DNA of 33,338 nt, from NCBI RefSeq assembly GCF_014212175.1, contig NZ_JACJVR010000132.1:1-33338 (forward strand), read 5' to 3'. This DNA comes from Cohnella xylanilytica (GTDB taxonomy: Bacteria > Bacillota > Bacilli > Paenibacillales > Paenibacillaceae). Under the pieces are notes generated by a model. It was not told the DNA's origin, did no database searches, and worked only from the letters and a program-made list of their open reading frames with translations. The translations under genes and the position numbers were made by a program. Below, piece after piece: positions 1 through 8,073 of this stretch; the stretch's first letter is position 1; the number at the start of each line of letters is the position of its first letter.

Positions 1-641
1 CGCTTTCGAAATTCAGGTTTAAAGCGAAGGATGTCGACGGACGCGTTAGAAACCGGGTTGCGGCGTCTTCGCTGGGAAATTTCGTATCCACCGAGAACCC
101 ACGGCATACCGCCAGGCTGAGAGGGACCCTTTTAAGGTTAACCGTAACGAAAAAGGCCAATGGGGTAACGGACGTGTCGAAGATCTCAAAAGTGCCTACC
201 CGAATCTTGCAAAATATAGGTAGAAAAAAAGAGTATCGAGTAGTGCCCGAGCGATAGAATTTATCGGCGGGGATCGAGCGCGGCCTAGGCTTCGAGTATT
301 TTGCATGCGCCGCCTTGCCGTGCACGGAGATCTTGGGTCAGAACGGCAGGGAGGCTCTGCTTTTATAGGTAGCGATAAGGGTAAACTCCGAATCCGCTTC
401 CGATTTCTTTGCGAGACCTATTTGCAAATAGGTTTTCAATAGCGACAAATTCGCCATTCAGAGCAACCGCGCCAGCGATAGAGTGTTAGCCTCGCAAAAA
501 CGATTTGTAAGGTCTCATTTCCTTGCCATTCTCTGATTTCATTATCCTGATCTATTCTTGACGTTGAGCTAACATTCGCCGCACAAAGCCATGATAAAGT
601 ACGGGTTATAAACGTATTTATTTCATGGGAGGGCGATAAGA
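1..641. other. Unassigned 5' region without a recognisable gene
   Basis: No convincing gene was found here. The plus frame starting at base 3 is open from the window edge to a TAG at about 257 (84 codons, no clear start), and a minus-strand frame over the same bases is also open. Neither translation resembles a family I know, so at most one could be the end of a gene cut by the window edge. Bases 260-620 have stops in all frames and look less G+C-rich than the genes downstream. The region holds a perfect 18-bp palindrome at 416-433. No convincing promoter could be fixed for the gene that follows. Confidence 0.5.
416..433. repeat. Perfect 18-bp palindrome
   Basis: ACCTATTTGCAAATAGGT reads identically on both strands. 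It lies about 200 bases upstream of the 5'-nucleotidase start and has no T-run, so it is more like a dimer-binding operator than a terminator. Its function is unknown. Confidence 0.5.
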
Positions 642-3086
642 TTGCATCTGTCTTGGAAGCGAAGAGCGTTTAACGGAGTATTGGCTCTAATTCTATTATT
701 CTCGCTTTTTTCCGCGCTAGGAACCGGTTCATCCGCGGCTGCCGAATCGGCGCCGGACGAGCCTACGGCCGCCGAGGAACCGTCGCCGGACAAGCTGGCG
801 GCCGCAGCCGGAACGGGAGCGTTCGACCTGCGTATCCTGCACACGAACGACACGCACGCCCATCTGGATACGGTGGCGAAGCGGATTGCGGCCATCAAGC
901 AATCCAAGAACGAGAGCACGCTTCTGCTCGATGCGGGCGACGTGTTCTCCGGCACGCTCTACTTCAACCAGTACGAGGGTCTGGCCGACCTGTGGTTCAT
1001 GAACCTCGCCGGTTACGACGCGATGACGCTGGGCAACCACGAATTCGACAAAGGACCGGGGGCGCTGGCCAAATTCATGAAGGACGCCCATTTCCCGATC
1101 GTCAGCTCCAACATCGACTTCGCCAAGGACGCGGAGCTGGGCCCCTTGTACAAGGACGAGGTCGGCAAGCCCGCCAGCGCTGCCGCGATCTATCCGGCTA
1201 TCGTCAAGGACGTGAACGGTCAGCCGGTGGGAATCTTCGGACTGACCACGACCGATACGGTGGCGCTGTCGTCGCCGGGCAAGGATATCGCCTTTAAAGA
1301 TTACGCAGCGAGCGCTCAAGCGACCGTGGCGAAGCTTCAAGGTGAAGGCATTAACAAAATCGTCGTGCTGTCCCACCTCGGCTACAGCGAAGATCAGAAG
1401 CTGGCGAAGGCCGTCGCGGGCATCGACGTTATCGTGGGCGGACATTCCCATACGCAGCTCGACGCTCCGGTCGTCGTCGATCGCGGCAACGGGGAGCCGA
1501 CGATTATCGTTCAGACGGGCGAATACGGCAACAACCTGGGGCAGCTCGACGTTACCTTTAACGACGTCGGCGTCGCGACAGCTTGGGACGGCAAGCTGCT
1601 GTCCGTGTCGAAGTATCAGGACGACGCCGAGGCGGCGGCGAAGCTGGCGGAATTCGCCGTGCCGCTGGAAGAATTGAAGAAGACCGTCATCGGGAAGACG
1701 GACGTCGCGCTGGAAGGGAATCGGGCCGTTATCCGGAAGCAGGAGACGAACCTCGGCGACCTGGTCGCCGACGGGATGCTCGCCAAAGTGAAGAGCCTCG
1801 TCAAAGCAGAAGACGCCAAGGCGTACGTCGCGATTCAGAACGCAGGCGGAATCCGGGCGTCACTCGACAAAGGCGACATTACGCTCGGCGGGCTGCTGAC
1901 GGTGATGCCGTTCGGCAACAACCTGACGGCGCTGAAGATGACGGGGCAGGAGATCATCGACGCGCTGGAGAACGGGGTCAGCGGGGTGGACACCGGAGAA
2001 GGGCGCTTCCCGCAAGTGTCGGGCCTGCGATTCTACTACGACTCGATGAAGCAGCCGGAGATCGTCGATTCGGTGATCGGGGAAGTCAAGCAGGCAGGGC
2101 AACGGATCGTCAAGGTGCAGATCAAGAACGCGAACGGAACGTACTCGAATATTGACAAAAAGGCCTACTACATCGTGGCGACGAACTCGTTCATGGCCGG
2201 CGGCGGGGACTTCTACCGGTCGATGGCGGCGGCCAAGGCGGACGGACGATTCTACGAGCTGAATCTCGTCGATTACGAAGTGTTCCGCGAGCATCTTCAA
2301 CAAGTCGGAACGGTGAACATCGAGACGCAGGGCCGAAGCACGAACCTGCTGGGCAAACCGCTGCCGAGCGGCGGTTCGGGCGGTTCCTCTTCGGGCGGCG
2401 ATTCCTCGGGGCAGACTCCCACGGGCGAGACTCCTCCGGGAAGCGGCAACGCGAACGGGGGAACGACGAACGACGGGGGCTCTTCGACCCCGGGAACGCC
2501 AGCCGACGGCAACAACGGCAGCAACGGCAACACGGGCGGAGGCGCGGCCCCTTCCGTGCAATTCCCGGATACGGTCAACCACTGGGCATCCGCAGCCATC
2601 GCCCAGGCGGTCTCTTCCGGCATCGCGAACGGATACGCGGACGGCACGTTCCGTCCGAACGAGGCGGCGACCCGGGCGGAATTTATCGCGATGCTTAGCA
2701 GGGCGTTCGGTCTGGCGGGCAACTCCGCCGATCTTCCGTTCGCCGACGAGATTCCCGCGTGGGCCAGACCTTACATTGCCAGCGCCGTAAGCCAGGGCAT
2801 CGCGTCGGGCTATAGCGACCGCACGTTCCGGCCTTCGGGCAAGCTCACGAGAGCGGAGATGACCGTCATGGTCGTGCGCGCCCTCGGGCTGAAGACGGAT
2901 TCGACGGCCGCCGTATCCTTCTCCGATGGCGATCGGATTCCCGCTTGGGCGCGTCCGGCCATCGCCGCGGCCTATGCGGCCGGAATCGTCGGCGGGACGG
3001 GCAGCAACGCGTTCGAAGCGGGCAAGGAGGCGACGCGGGCGGAAGTCGTCAGCCTTCTGCTCGCGGCGATTCGCACGAAAGGCTGA
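642..3086 (+). CDS. SLH-anchored 5'-nucleotidase / 2',3'-cyclic phosphodiesterase family protein
   Basis: Secreted metallophosphoesterase (UshA/YfkN family) that would release phosphate and nucleosides from extracellular nucleotides. The start is TTG at 642 with GGGAGG 9 bases upstream. An N-terminal signal peptide spans about residues 1-34. The metallophosphatase domain shows HTNDTH (67-72), LLDAGD (about 95-100), GNHEFD (131-136), SHLGYSED and GGHSHT. The 5'-nucleotidase C-terminal domain shows NLGDLVAD and IQNAGGIRASL. A Gly/Ser/Thr-rich linker (about 573-640) leads to three SLH repeats (about 641-812) with HWA/AWA starts, GYxDxTFRP and TRAE motifs. In known SLH proteins this module binds secondary cell-wall polymer, so the enzyme is probably displayed on the cell surface. 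It is a single gene closed by a terminator at 3110. Confidence 0.95.
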   Translation: MHLSWKRRAFNGVLALILLFSLFSALGTGSSAAAESAPDEPTAAEEPSPDKLAAAAGTGAFDLRILHTNDTHAHLDTVAKRIAAIKQSKNESTLLLDAGDVFSGTLYFNQYEGLADLWFMNLAGYDAMTLGNHEFDKGPGALAKFMKDAHFPIVSSNIDFAKDAELGPLYKDEVGKPASAAAIYPAIVKDVNGQPVGIFGLTTTDTVALSSPGKDIAFKDYAASAQATVAKLQGEGINKIVVLSHLGYSEDQKLAKAVAGIDVIVGGHSHTQLDAPVVVDRGNGEPTIIVQTGEYGNNLGQLDVTFNDVGVATAWDGKLLSVSKYQDDAEAAAKLAEFAVPLEELKKTVIGKTDVALEGNRAVIRKQETNLGDLVADGMLAKVKSLVKAEDAKAYVAIQNAGGIRASLDKGDITLGGLLTVMPFGNNLTALKMTGQEIIDALENGVSGVDTGEGRFPQVSGLRFYYDSMKQPEIVDSVIGEVKQAGQRIVKVQIKNANGTYSNIDKKAYYIVATNSFMAGGGDFYRSMAAAKADGRFYELNLVDYEVFREHLQQVGTVNIETQGRSTNLLGKPLPSGGSGGSSSGGDSSGQTPTGETPPGSGNANGGTTNDGGSSTPGTPADGNNGSNGNTGGGAAPSVQFPDTVNHWASAAIAQAVSSGIANGYADGTFRPNEAATRAEFIAMLSRAFGLAGNSADLPFADEIPAWARPYIASAVSQGIASGYSDRTFRPSGKLTRAEMTVMVVRALGLKTDSTAAVSFSDGDRIPAWARPAIAAAYAAGIVGGTGSNAFEAGKEATRAEVVSLLLAAIRTKG

Positions 3087-3109
3087 GTAAGCTGGACGAC
3101 GATACGAAG

Positions 3110-3150
3110 ACAGGGCAGCCCGTTTCCAAGGCTGTCCTGTTTTTCTTTTC
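3110..3150 (+). terminator. Rho-independent terminator after the SLH 5'-nucleotidase
   Basis: Stem ACAGGGCAGCC / GGCTGTCCTGT (3110-3120 with 3130-3140, one G-T pair) with a 9-base loop, followed by TTTTCTTTT. Confidence 0.9.
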
Positions 3151-3203
3151 GCCCCGACGATATACTTGATAGAGAACGGCTGTGGGGAAAGGGGCTTCTC
3201 ATC

Positions 3204-4175
3204 TTGGCGAAATGGGATAACATGCTGTCGATTCTCTGGATGCTTCGATCGGGGAAAAAGTTTACGGCCGCGCAAATAGCGGAAGCGTTGGAGATCAGCG
3301 TTCGGACGGTATACCGCTACATCGACGCTCTCGGCGCAAGCGGAGTTCCGATCGTCGCGGATTCGGGCCATGAAGGCGGGTTTCGGATCCTGGAGAACTT
3401 CAAGGAGACGCCCTTGTTTTTTCGAACCGTAGAACTCAAAGCCATCGTCGACGCCTCCAAGTTCGCGAAGGGGGCCGGGTACCCTTATACGGACGAACTT
3501 GCGGAAGCGCTGGGTAAAATCGAGCAAAGTCTTAACGATGAACAACGGCAGGACCTGCATCGCCATACGAGCGGAGTCGACGTCATCCAATCCGCGTTCC
3601 GGCCTGCGGTCGGGTCGCTGCTTCGTCAATTGGAGCAAGCCATCGTGGAAGGACGGACGCTTCAAATCGCTTACCGCAAAGAGAATTCGGCAACCGCCGA
3701 AGAGCGGAGGATCGACCCTTACGGATTGGCTTATCGGCTGAGCGAATGGTACGTCATCGCGTATTGTCATCGATCCTCTGAGTTACGGACCTTTCGCGTC
3801 GACCGCATCGAGGATGCGCAGCCTACCGAAGCCTTCTTCGCCAAGCCGGATCCATTCTCCGCGGAAGATTACTTCCGCGAGCGGTCGTATCGGGAACGGG
3901 AAGCGGACGGCCCGATGGCGCTCATACGCATTGAAGGCGATCCGATGAGCTTAAACGCGTTATGCGATCACTGGCACATGCATCACTATTTGACGGAGCG
4001 CACCGATTCCGAAGCGCGGTTCCTCATCGATGTCCCTACCATGAACAAACGTCTTCCGACCTTCCTGCTCATGTTCGGCAACGGAATCAAAGTTCTCGAG
4101 CCGGCGGAGCTGAGGGATCGAATCCAGGAATTGGCCGCTCGAATCGCCCGGCAATACGAAGAGGAAGATCGTTGA
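3204..4175 (+). CDS. WYL-domain HTH transcriptional regulator (YafY-like)
   Basis: Cytoplasmic one-component regulator of the YafY/PafC-like group. The start is TTG at 3204 with a GGGGAAAGGGG purine run about 10 bases upstream; an ATG seven codons in is the alternative. An N-terminal HTH_11 winged helix covers about residues 8-60 (QIAEALEISVRTVYRYIDAL). A WYL domain follows at about 140-205 (IDPYGLAYRLSEWYVIAYC, then RTFRVDRIED), and a C-terminal WCX-type region runs to residue 323. WYL domains bind nucleic acids or small ligands in characterised members; the ligand here is unknown. The RidA-like gene starts 80 bases downstream but has its own -10 box, so operon membership is uncertain. Confidence 0.9.
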   Translation: MAKWDNMLSILWMLRSGKKFTAAQIAEALEISVRTVYRYIDALGASGVPIVADSGHEGGFRILENFKETPLFFRTVELKAIVDASKFAKGAGYPYTDELAEALGKIEQSLNDEQRQDLHRHTSGVDVIQSAFRPAVGSLLRQLEQAIVEGRTLQIAYRKENSATAEERRIDPYGLAYRLSEWYVIAYCHRSSELRTFRVDRIEDAQPTEAFFAKPDPFSAEDYFRERSYREREADGPMALIRIEGDPMSLNALCDHWHMHHYLTERTDSEARFLIDVPTMNKRLPTFLLMFGNGIKVLEPAELRDRIQELAARIARQYEEEDR

Positions 4176-4208
4176 ACTTCGCTGACGGGATCTGACAGGG
4201 AAGAGGCT

Positions 4209-4214
4209 TATAAT
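4209..4214 (+). promoter_or_regulatory. Candidate -10 box for the RidA-like gene
   Basis: A consensus TATAAT lies 41 bases upstream of the ATG at 4256. No -35 sits at the optimal distance; the nearest resemblance is CTGACG at 4182 with a 21-base spacer. It is supported mainly by the perfect -10. Confidence 0.5.
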
Positions 4215-4255
4215 AGAATTTGAGAACTCGCAACCTACAAGGAGGAATAAAACCA

Positions 4256-4672
4256 ATGTCAGCATTCAAAGTGGAGCACGTAAACCCGGAGGGGTTATTC
4301 AAGTCCAAAGCGTTCAGCCAAGCGATTACCGTAAGCGGTAAGGCCAAAACGATCTATATCGGCGGACAAAATGCGGTGAACTCGGCTGGAGAACTGGTCG
4401 GAGCCGGCGATCTGGAATTGCAAACCAAGCAGGCGCTTCAAAATGTCGCGACGATTCTGGCGTCCGAGAACGCGACGTTCGCCGATCTGGTCAAGCTCAA
4501 CATCTACCTGGTTAGCGGAAGCGACCCTCGGGTCGGCTACAAAGCCTTTCTGGAAACGGCCGGCGAATTAGAGAAGCCGCCTCTGGTCACCGTTCTGTTC
4601 GTATCGGAATTCGCGCGTCCGTCCTGCCTGCTCGAAATCGACGGAATCGCCGTCGTCGAAGATAAAGATTAA
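4256..4672 (+). CDS. RidA/YjgF/YER057c-family protein
   Basis: A 138-residue Rid-family protein. Family members form trimers and hydrolyse reactive enamine/imine intermediates released by PLP enzymes. The start is ATG 4256, because AAGGAGG lies 10 bases upstream; a longer frame reaching back to 4220 overlaps the region just after the -10 box and has no ribosome binding site. Visible family features are the IYIGGQNAV strand near residue 35, QTKQALQNV, LVKLNIYL, and the C-terminal ARPSCLLEIDGIAVV, which carries the expected arginine of the active-site pocket. It sits alone between the WYL regulator and an acetyltransferase, so no pathway can be read from context. Confidence 0.9.
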   Translation: MSAFKVEHVNPEGLFKSKAFSQAITVSGKAKTIYIGGQNAVNSAGELVGAGDLELQTKQALQNVATILASENATFADLVKLNIYLVSGSDPRVGYKAFLETAGELEKPPLVTVLFVSEFARPSCLLEIDGIAVVEDKD

Positions 4673-4813
4673 ACGCTCCGCTCGCCGGCCGGATTCCGGG
4701 CAATCTCCGATCCGCTTCGATTCATTTTACAAAAGAACGAAACTCTCTCCACGCTCCATTGATCATTCTATGCTAGATTTAATCATAGACTTAGGCGGCA
4801 AGGGGAGAGATCA

Positions 4814-5317
4814 ATGGACATTCGAATTGAAGCGGCCCAACGGGAAGATTTTATCGAGATGATCAAGCTGGCAGACCTCTCCATGCCTGACCGCATGAAT
4901 TTGCACGAATTGAAGAAGTACTTCGAGCTATTTCCCGACCTCCTCTTCAAAGCCGTGCATAACGACCGGTTAATCGGCTTCTGCTGCGCGGGGATCGACA
5001 TGTATCAGACGACGGGGTGGCTGCTGTTCAGCAATGTGGTCGACGAATATCGCGGCCGGGGAATCGGGAAGAGCCTGATTCAAGTCCGGCTGCAAGCCCT
5101 TCGCCAGTTCCGCGCCATTCAGCAGGTTCTTGTCACGGTGAACGCGACGAATACGGCATCCATTCGCGCCTTGCAGGCGGCCGGATTCGAATGGGCCCGA
5201 ACGGAGACGGAATATTACGGACCGGGCAAGGATCGAGCGATTATGCGATTATCGATGGTGCCCGCAGCTTCCCGAATGATTCTGAAGCTCCCCGACGGCG
5301 CCGCGGTCGGACATTAG
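4814..5317 (+). CDS. GNAT-family N-acetyltransferase
   Basis: A 167-residue acetyl-CoA-dependent acyltransferase. The start is ATG 4814 preceded by AGGGGAGAG. The acetyl-CoA binding motif A is clear: NVVDEYRGRGIGKSLIQ (about residues 75-91), where RGRGIGK is the Q/RxxGxG/A pyrophosphate loop. It is followed by the family's NATNTASIRALQAAGFE segment (about 112-128) near the C-terminus. The substrate cannot be told from the sequence. It appears monocistronic: 141 bases separate it from the gene before and 90 from the gene after, both on the same strand. Confidence 0.9.
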   Translation: MDIRIEAAQREDFIEMIKLADLSMPDRMNLHELKKYFELFPDLLFKAVHNDRLIGFCCAGIDMYQTTGWLLFSNVVDEYRGRGIGKSLIQVRLQALRQFRAIQQVLVTVNATNTASIRALQAAGFEWARTETEYYGPGKDRAIMRLSMVPAASRMILKLPDGAAVGH

Positions 5318-5407
5318 CGAGATCGTTCTTCCCATCTTCTGTATAGAATCGGTTGCGGCATCCATAATAAGACAGCCCGATTCATTCCCAAATGGACAGA
5401 GGAGCAG

Positions 5408-6064
5408 ATGAGCGTGAAATTCAAAACGTTGCTGGCGTTATCGATAGCCTTGGCGCTCGTAATGAGCGTGGCGCCGGCAGGATTCGTGCAGGCGAACGCA
5501 GCCGAGAAGAAGGACGCGGCCTGTCTAAGTCCCCAAATGGTGCAGCTGAGAGTCGATATGCAGAAGGTATGGATCGACCATACGATCTGGACGAGAAGCT
5601 ATATCGTCAGCGCGATGTCTAACCGTCCGGATCAGAAGGACGTACTGGACCGGCTTCTGCGGAACCAGCAGGATATCGGCAACGTAATCAAGCCTTATTA
5701 CGGGGAAGCCGCCGGCAATAAGCTGGCCGATCTTCTGAGAGAGCATATTCTCATCGCGGGGAAAATCGTGGAAGCCGCCAAGGCGGGCAAGCAGGCGGAC
5801 GTGAAAAAGCTGGAAGGGGATTGGCATCGCAACGCCGACGACATCGCCAAATTCCTAAGTGCGGCGAATCCGAACTGGCCGTTTAAAAGGCTCCAGGATA
5901 TGCTCTACACGCACCTGCAGCTGATTACGGAGATCGTCCTGGATTGTCTCAAAGGAGATTGGAAAGCAGATATAGAGGCAACCGACAAAAACGAGGTCCA
6001 CATGATCCGGTTCGCGGATATTCTGACGGAAGGCATCGTCAAACAGTTCCCCGGAAAATTTTGA
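5408..6064 (+). CDS. Secreted all-helical hypothetical protein with internal duplication
   Basis: I do not recognise a characterised family. The start is ATG 5408 with AGAGGAGC close upstream. A signal peptide with an AxA-type end (QANAA, about residues 28-32) predicts export, and there is no lipobox or wall-anchor motif. The mature part is predicted helical and contains a duplicated unit: RNQQDI...LLREHILIAGKIVEAAKAGKQADVK (85-133) matches RNADDI...MLYTHLQLITEIVLDCLKGDWKADIE (141-190). Histidines recur at equivalent places (H113 and H169; H58 and H198), which could form a polar or metal-binding core; that is inference. It is followed directly by a strong terminator, so it is probably monocistronic. 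Confidence 0.75.
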   Translation: MSVKFKTLLALSIALALVMSVAPAGFVQANAAEKKDAACLSPQMVQLRVDMQKVWIDHTIWTRSYIVSAMSNRPDQKDVLDRLLRNQQDIGNVIKPYYGEAAGNKLADLLREHILIAGKIVEAAKAGKQADVKKLEGDWHRNADDIAKFLSAANPNWPFKRLQDMLYTHLQLITEIVLDCLKGDWKADIEATDKNEVHMIRFADILTEGIVKQFPGKF

Positions 6065-6090
6065 ACGAAGCGTAAAAATCCGCAAAACGA

Positions 6091-6140
6091 GTAGCTTTCC
6101 GTAACCGTCCGAACCGACGGCTGCCGGAAAGCTATTTTTC
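6091..6140 (+). terminator. Rho-independent terminator after the secreted helical protein
   Basis: Outer stem TAGCTTTCCG (6092-6101) / CGGAAAGCTA (6125-6134), inner stem CCGTC / GACGG, then a TTTTT run at 6135-6139. Confidence 0.9.
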
Positions 6141-6141
6141 G

Positions 6142-6171
6142 TTGACTGGACGCCAATAGGCGTCCTATAAT
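6142..6171 (+). promoter_or_regulatory. Sigma-A promoter with a palindromic spacer upstream of ydeI-like gene
   Basis: TTGACT (6142-6147) and TATAAT (6166-6171) are separated by 18 bases. The spacer is exactly an inverted repeat, GGACGCC-AATA-GGCGTCC (6148-6165), filling the whole gap between the hexamers. Such placement suggests a repressor, or a MerR-type activator, bound between the boxes. Confidence 0.85.
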
Positions 6172-6206
6172 CAGCTCGTCACCAAATCGCTAAGGGGTGT
6201 GCCTAC

Positions 6207-6800
6207 ATGGCAAAAGGCAAAAGGAACCCGAAGATCGATCCTTATTTTAACAAGCTCAAGCAGTGGAAGGAAGAATTCGAGCTGCTCCGGGAGATCGTTC
6301 TGGATTGCGACTTGACGGAAGACTTCAAGTGGATGCACCCTTGCTACACGTTCGACGATAAAAACATCGTATTGATCCACGGATTTAAGGATTACTGCGC
6401 GCTTCTGTTCCACAAGGGCGCGCTGTTGAAGGATCCCCACGGAATTCTCGTCCGACAGACGGAGAACGTTCAAGCGGCGCGCCAGATTCGGTTCGCCGGC
6501 GTACGCGAGATCGACGAGATGCAGTTGATTCTGAAATCCTATATCGATGAAGCCATCGAGATCGAGAAAGCCGGTCTGCAAGTCGAATATAAAAAGAACT
6601 CGGAATATGCCGTTCCAGAGGAATTGCATCATAAATTCGTCGAGCTTCCCGACTTGAAAACGGCCTTCGAGGCCTTGACGCCGGGACGGCAACGAGCGTA
6701 CCTGCTTTATTTCGGCGGGGCCAAACAGTCCAAGACAAGAGAAGCGAGGGTTGAGAAATACATCCCGCATATTCTCAACGGCAAAGGGATGGACGATTAA
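6207..6800 (+). CDS. ydeI: YdeI/OmdA-family protein (DUF1801)
   Basis: A 197-residue cytoplasmic protein closely resembling Bacillus subtilis YdeI in length and in blocks such as DCDLTEDFKWMHPCYTF, IVLIHGFKDYCALLFHKGALL, QTENVQAARQIRF and TPGRQRAYLLYF...KQSKTREARVEKY. The N-terminal part is the DUF1801 (YdhG-like) fold and the C-terminal part is the YdeI/OmpD-associated segment. The biochemical function of the family is not established. The start is ATG 6207 with AAGGGGTG about 8 bases upstream. It is transcribed from the strong promoter at 6142 and ends at a hairpin shared with the convergent DUF1259 gene. Confidence 0.92.
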   Translation: MAKGKRNPKIDPYFNKLKQWKEEFELLREIVLDCDLTEDFKWMHPCYTFDDKNIVLIHGFKDYCALLFHKGALLKDPHGILVRQTENVQAARQIRFAGVREIDEMQLILKSYIDEAIEIEKAGLQVEYKKNSEYAVPEELHHKFVELPDLKTAFEALTPGRQRAYLLYFGGAKQSKTREARVEKYIPHILNGKGMDD

Positions 6801-6819
6801 TACGCGACGAGAAGAGAAG

Positions 6820-6843
6820 ACCCGCTAGCTCGACTAGCGGGTT
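6820..6843. terminator. Hairpin between convergent genes
   Basis: ACCCGCTAG / CTAGCGGGT stem with a 5-base loop between the ydeI-like stop (6800) and the minus-strand DUF1259 stop (6850). The T-run is weak on both sides, so it may act as a bidirectional terminator of moderate strength. Confidence 0.65.
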
Positions 6844-6849
6844 CGATAT

Positions 6850-7467
6850 TTACTTACGCCTCACGGGCTTGGCGGTTCTGCTGATCTTCACCGTCCGCCG
6901 GACGGCTTTACCTTTAACGCTCATGGTCATGGCGCCCCAGGAACGGCTTGTCCCGCCGGATCTTCCCTTCGAACGAGACTTGGAGCAGCCGCATTTCCCC
7001 CACGACTTCGACGATTTCGACCAGGTGCCGCTTCCGACGGATTGATTGCCGGTCACCGTCTTGTTCGTCAATACCCGGAATGCCGCCGCCGCTTTCACCG
7101 CGAACCGAAGCGGGGGCTCCACGGATTTAAAGTGAATGAACATAAGTCTGGGACTATCGAACAGCCAGTGGTTATGAAGGGCCGTTACTTCGATTCCTTG
7201 CGCGCGCAGCGCGGAGATGAAGGGGTTGATCTCCTCCTGAAGAATAACGGTCTCGCCTAAGTTCAAGGCATTGCCGCGACTGTCCAAATCCTCGAACGAG
7301 AAGAATGCGGCTATGGCCAGAATCGATTGGGTTCGTCTATTCTGAATAAGCGGACGCAGGTTGTTCCGAATCCGTGTTACCGTACAAACTCCGTTCACGA
7401 CTTCCGCTGATCCGCCTAGGATCCGAGCGAATTGCTCGCACAACGCGCTCGGCGTGGTCATGGCCAT
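6850..7467 (-). CDS. DUF1259 (LppY/LpqO-like) protein with basic Ser/Lys/Arg tail
   Basis: A 205-residue protein. Residues 1 to about 135 match the DUF1259 family (LGETVILQEEINPFISALRAQG, then IEVTALHNHWLFDSPRLMFIHF). Characterised function is lacking for this family, whose members are often annotated as LpqO lipoproteins; here there is no signal peptide or lipobox. Residues of about 136-205 are a low-complexity tail rich in Ser, Lys, Arg and Gly with a CGC motif, which could bind nucleic acid or an anionic surface (inference). ATG at 7467 is preceded by AGGAGG about 10 bases upstream on the minus strand. It lies downstream of ymaF on the same strand, but a hairpin terminator separates the two. 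Confidence 0.75.
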   Translation of the reverse strand: MAMTTPSALCEQFARILGGSAEVVNGVCTVTRIRNNLRPLIQNRRTQSILAIAAFFSFEDLDSRGNALNLGETVILQEEINPFISALRAQGIEVTALHNHWLFDSPRLMFIHFKSVEPPLRFAVKAAAAFRVLTNKTVTGNQSVGSGTWSKSSKSWGKCGCSKSRSKGRSGGTSRSWGAMTMSVKGKAVRRTVKISRTAKPVRRK

Positions 7468-7621
7468 TCTGAATCGCCTCCTGTTGTCGTTGATGGTATA
7501 AGCTATGACCGACGAATCGTTACGGCTTGGTTAAGTCCCTATTAGATCCGAAAATGAGAGATTTCACTGGTAGAGCATTTTCACCTAGGAGGGAATTGGC
7601 AGCCCATGACGCTTGTCGGGA

Positions 7622-7679
7622 AAATAAAAAAATGCCCTTCCGACTTCCGTTACGGAAGGGAAGGGCAGCCTCGTTTTTC
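7622..7679 (-). terminator. Bidirectional hairpin terminator below ymaF
   Basis: Outer stem TGCCCTTC (7633-7640) / GAAGGGCA (7660-7667), inner stem CTTCCGT / ACGGAAG. Read on the minus strand it is followed by ATTTTTTTATTTT, directly downstream of the ymaF stop. On the plus strand a TTTTT also follows. Confidence 0.85.
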
Positions 7680-7686
7680 CGCCTCA

Positions 7687-8073
7687 TTATGACATCTCGT
7701 TGCCCGTTTGACCTTGGTATCGGTGCGAATGCGGCGTTCTTCCGTTCACGGTGGTGTGTCCTTCAAAATAGTGGATATGTCCGCCGCCCGGGATCGGAAC
7801 GGCCCCACCCGTCGTTCCGCGGATAAGGTGGGTGTGTCCGTCGTTAAAAGTCGTCTCGGCTTGATACTCATGAACATGGGGAACGCCGGAAGGAGCCGGC
7901 GCCGTTAGTCCGGAATATTGGTGCGAATGACCGACATCGAACGAGGTAACGCCTCCAAAGGCATGGACATGAACCGGTCTGCCGTCCCAGGAAGTAGTAA
8001 TGTAAAGTTTATGGGAATGCTGACCGTCCGAATCGTCGGAATGAAGCACGAAGCCCGTAACGGGGATATCCAT
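7687..8073 (-). CDS. ymaF: YmaF-family histidine-rich protein
   Basis: A 128-residue protein of the YmaF family. It is built from repeated short His-rich beta-like units: DGQHSHKLYI, RPVHVHAFGG, DVGHSHQYSG, GVPHVHEYQA, DGHTHLIRG, GGHIHYFEG and RTPHSHRYQG, with HxH pairs at regular spacing. The family has no established function; the HxH pattern suggests metal binding, which is inference. ATG at 8073 is preceded by an AGGTGAT-type ribosome binding site on the minus strand. No signal peptide is seen. It is transcribed alone, with a terminator right after its stop and the divergent rph unit on the other side. Confidence 0.88.
   Translation of the reverse strand: MDIPVTGFVLHSDDSDGQHSHKLYITTSWDGRPVHVHAFGGVTSFDVGHSHQYSGLTAPAPSGVPHVHEYQAETTFNDGHTHLIRGTTGGAVPIPGGGHIHYFEGHTTVNGRTPHSHRYQGQTGNEMS

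Noticed and set aside
1860..3770. Minus-strand open frame of 636 codons
   Set aside because: It lies opposite the well-supported nucleotidase and WYL genes and has an Arg/Asp-rich translation with no domains; it is a by-product of G+C-rich codon use.
7527..7826. 99-codon plus-strand frame opposite ymaF
   Set aside because: It spans a terminator hairpin and the ymaF 3' end and has no recognisable domain.
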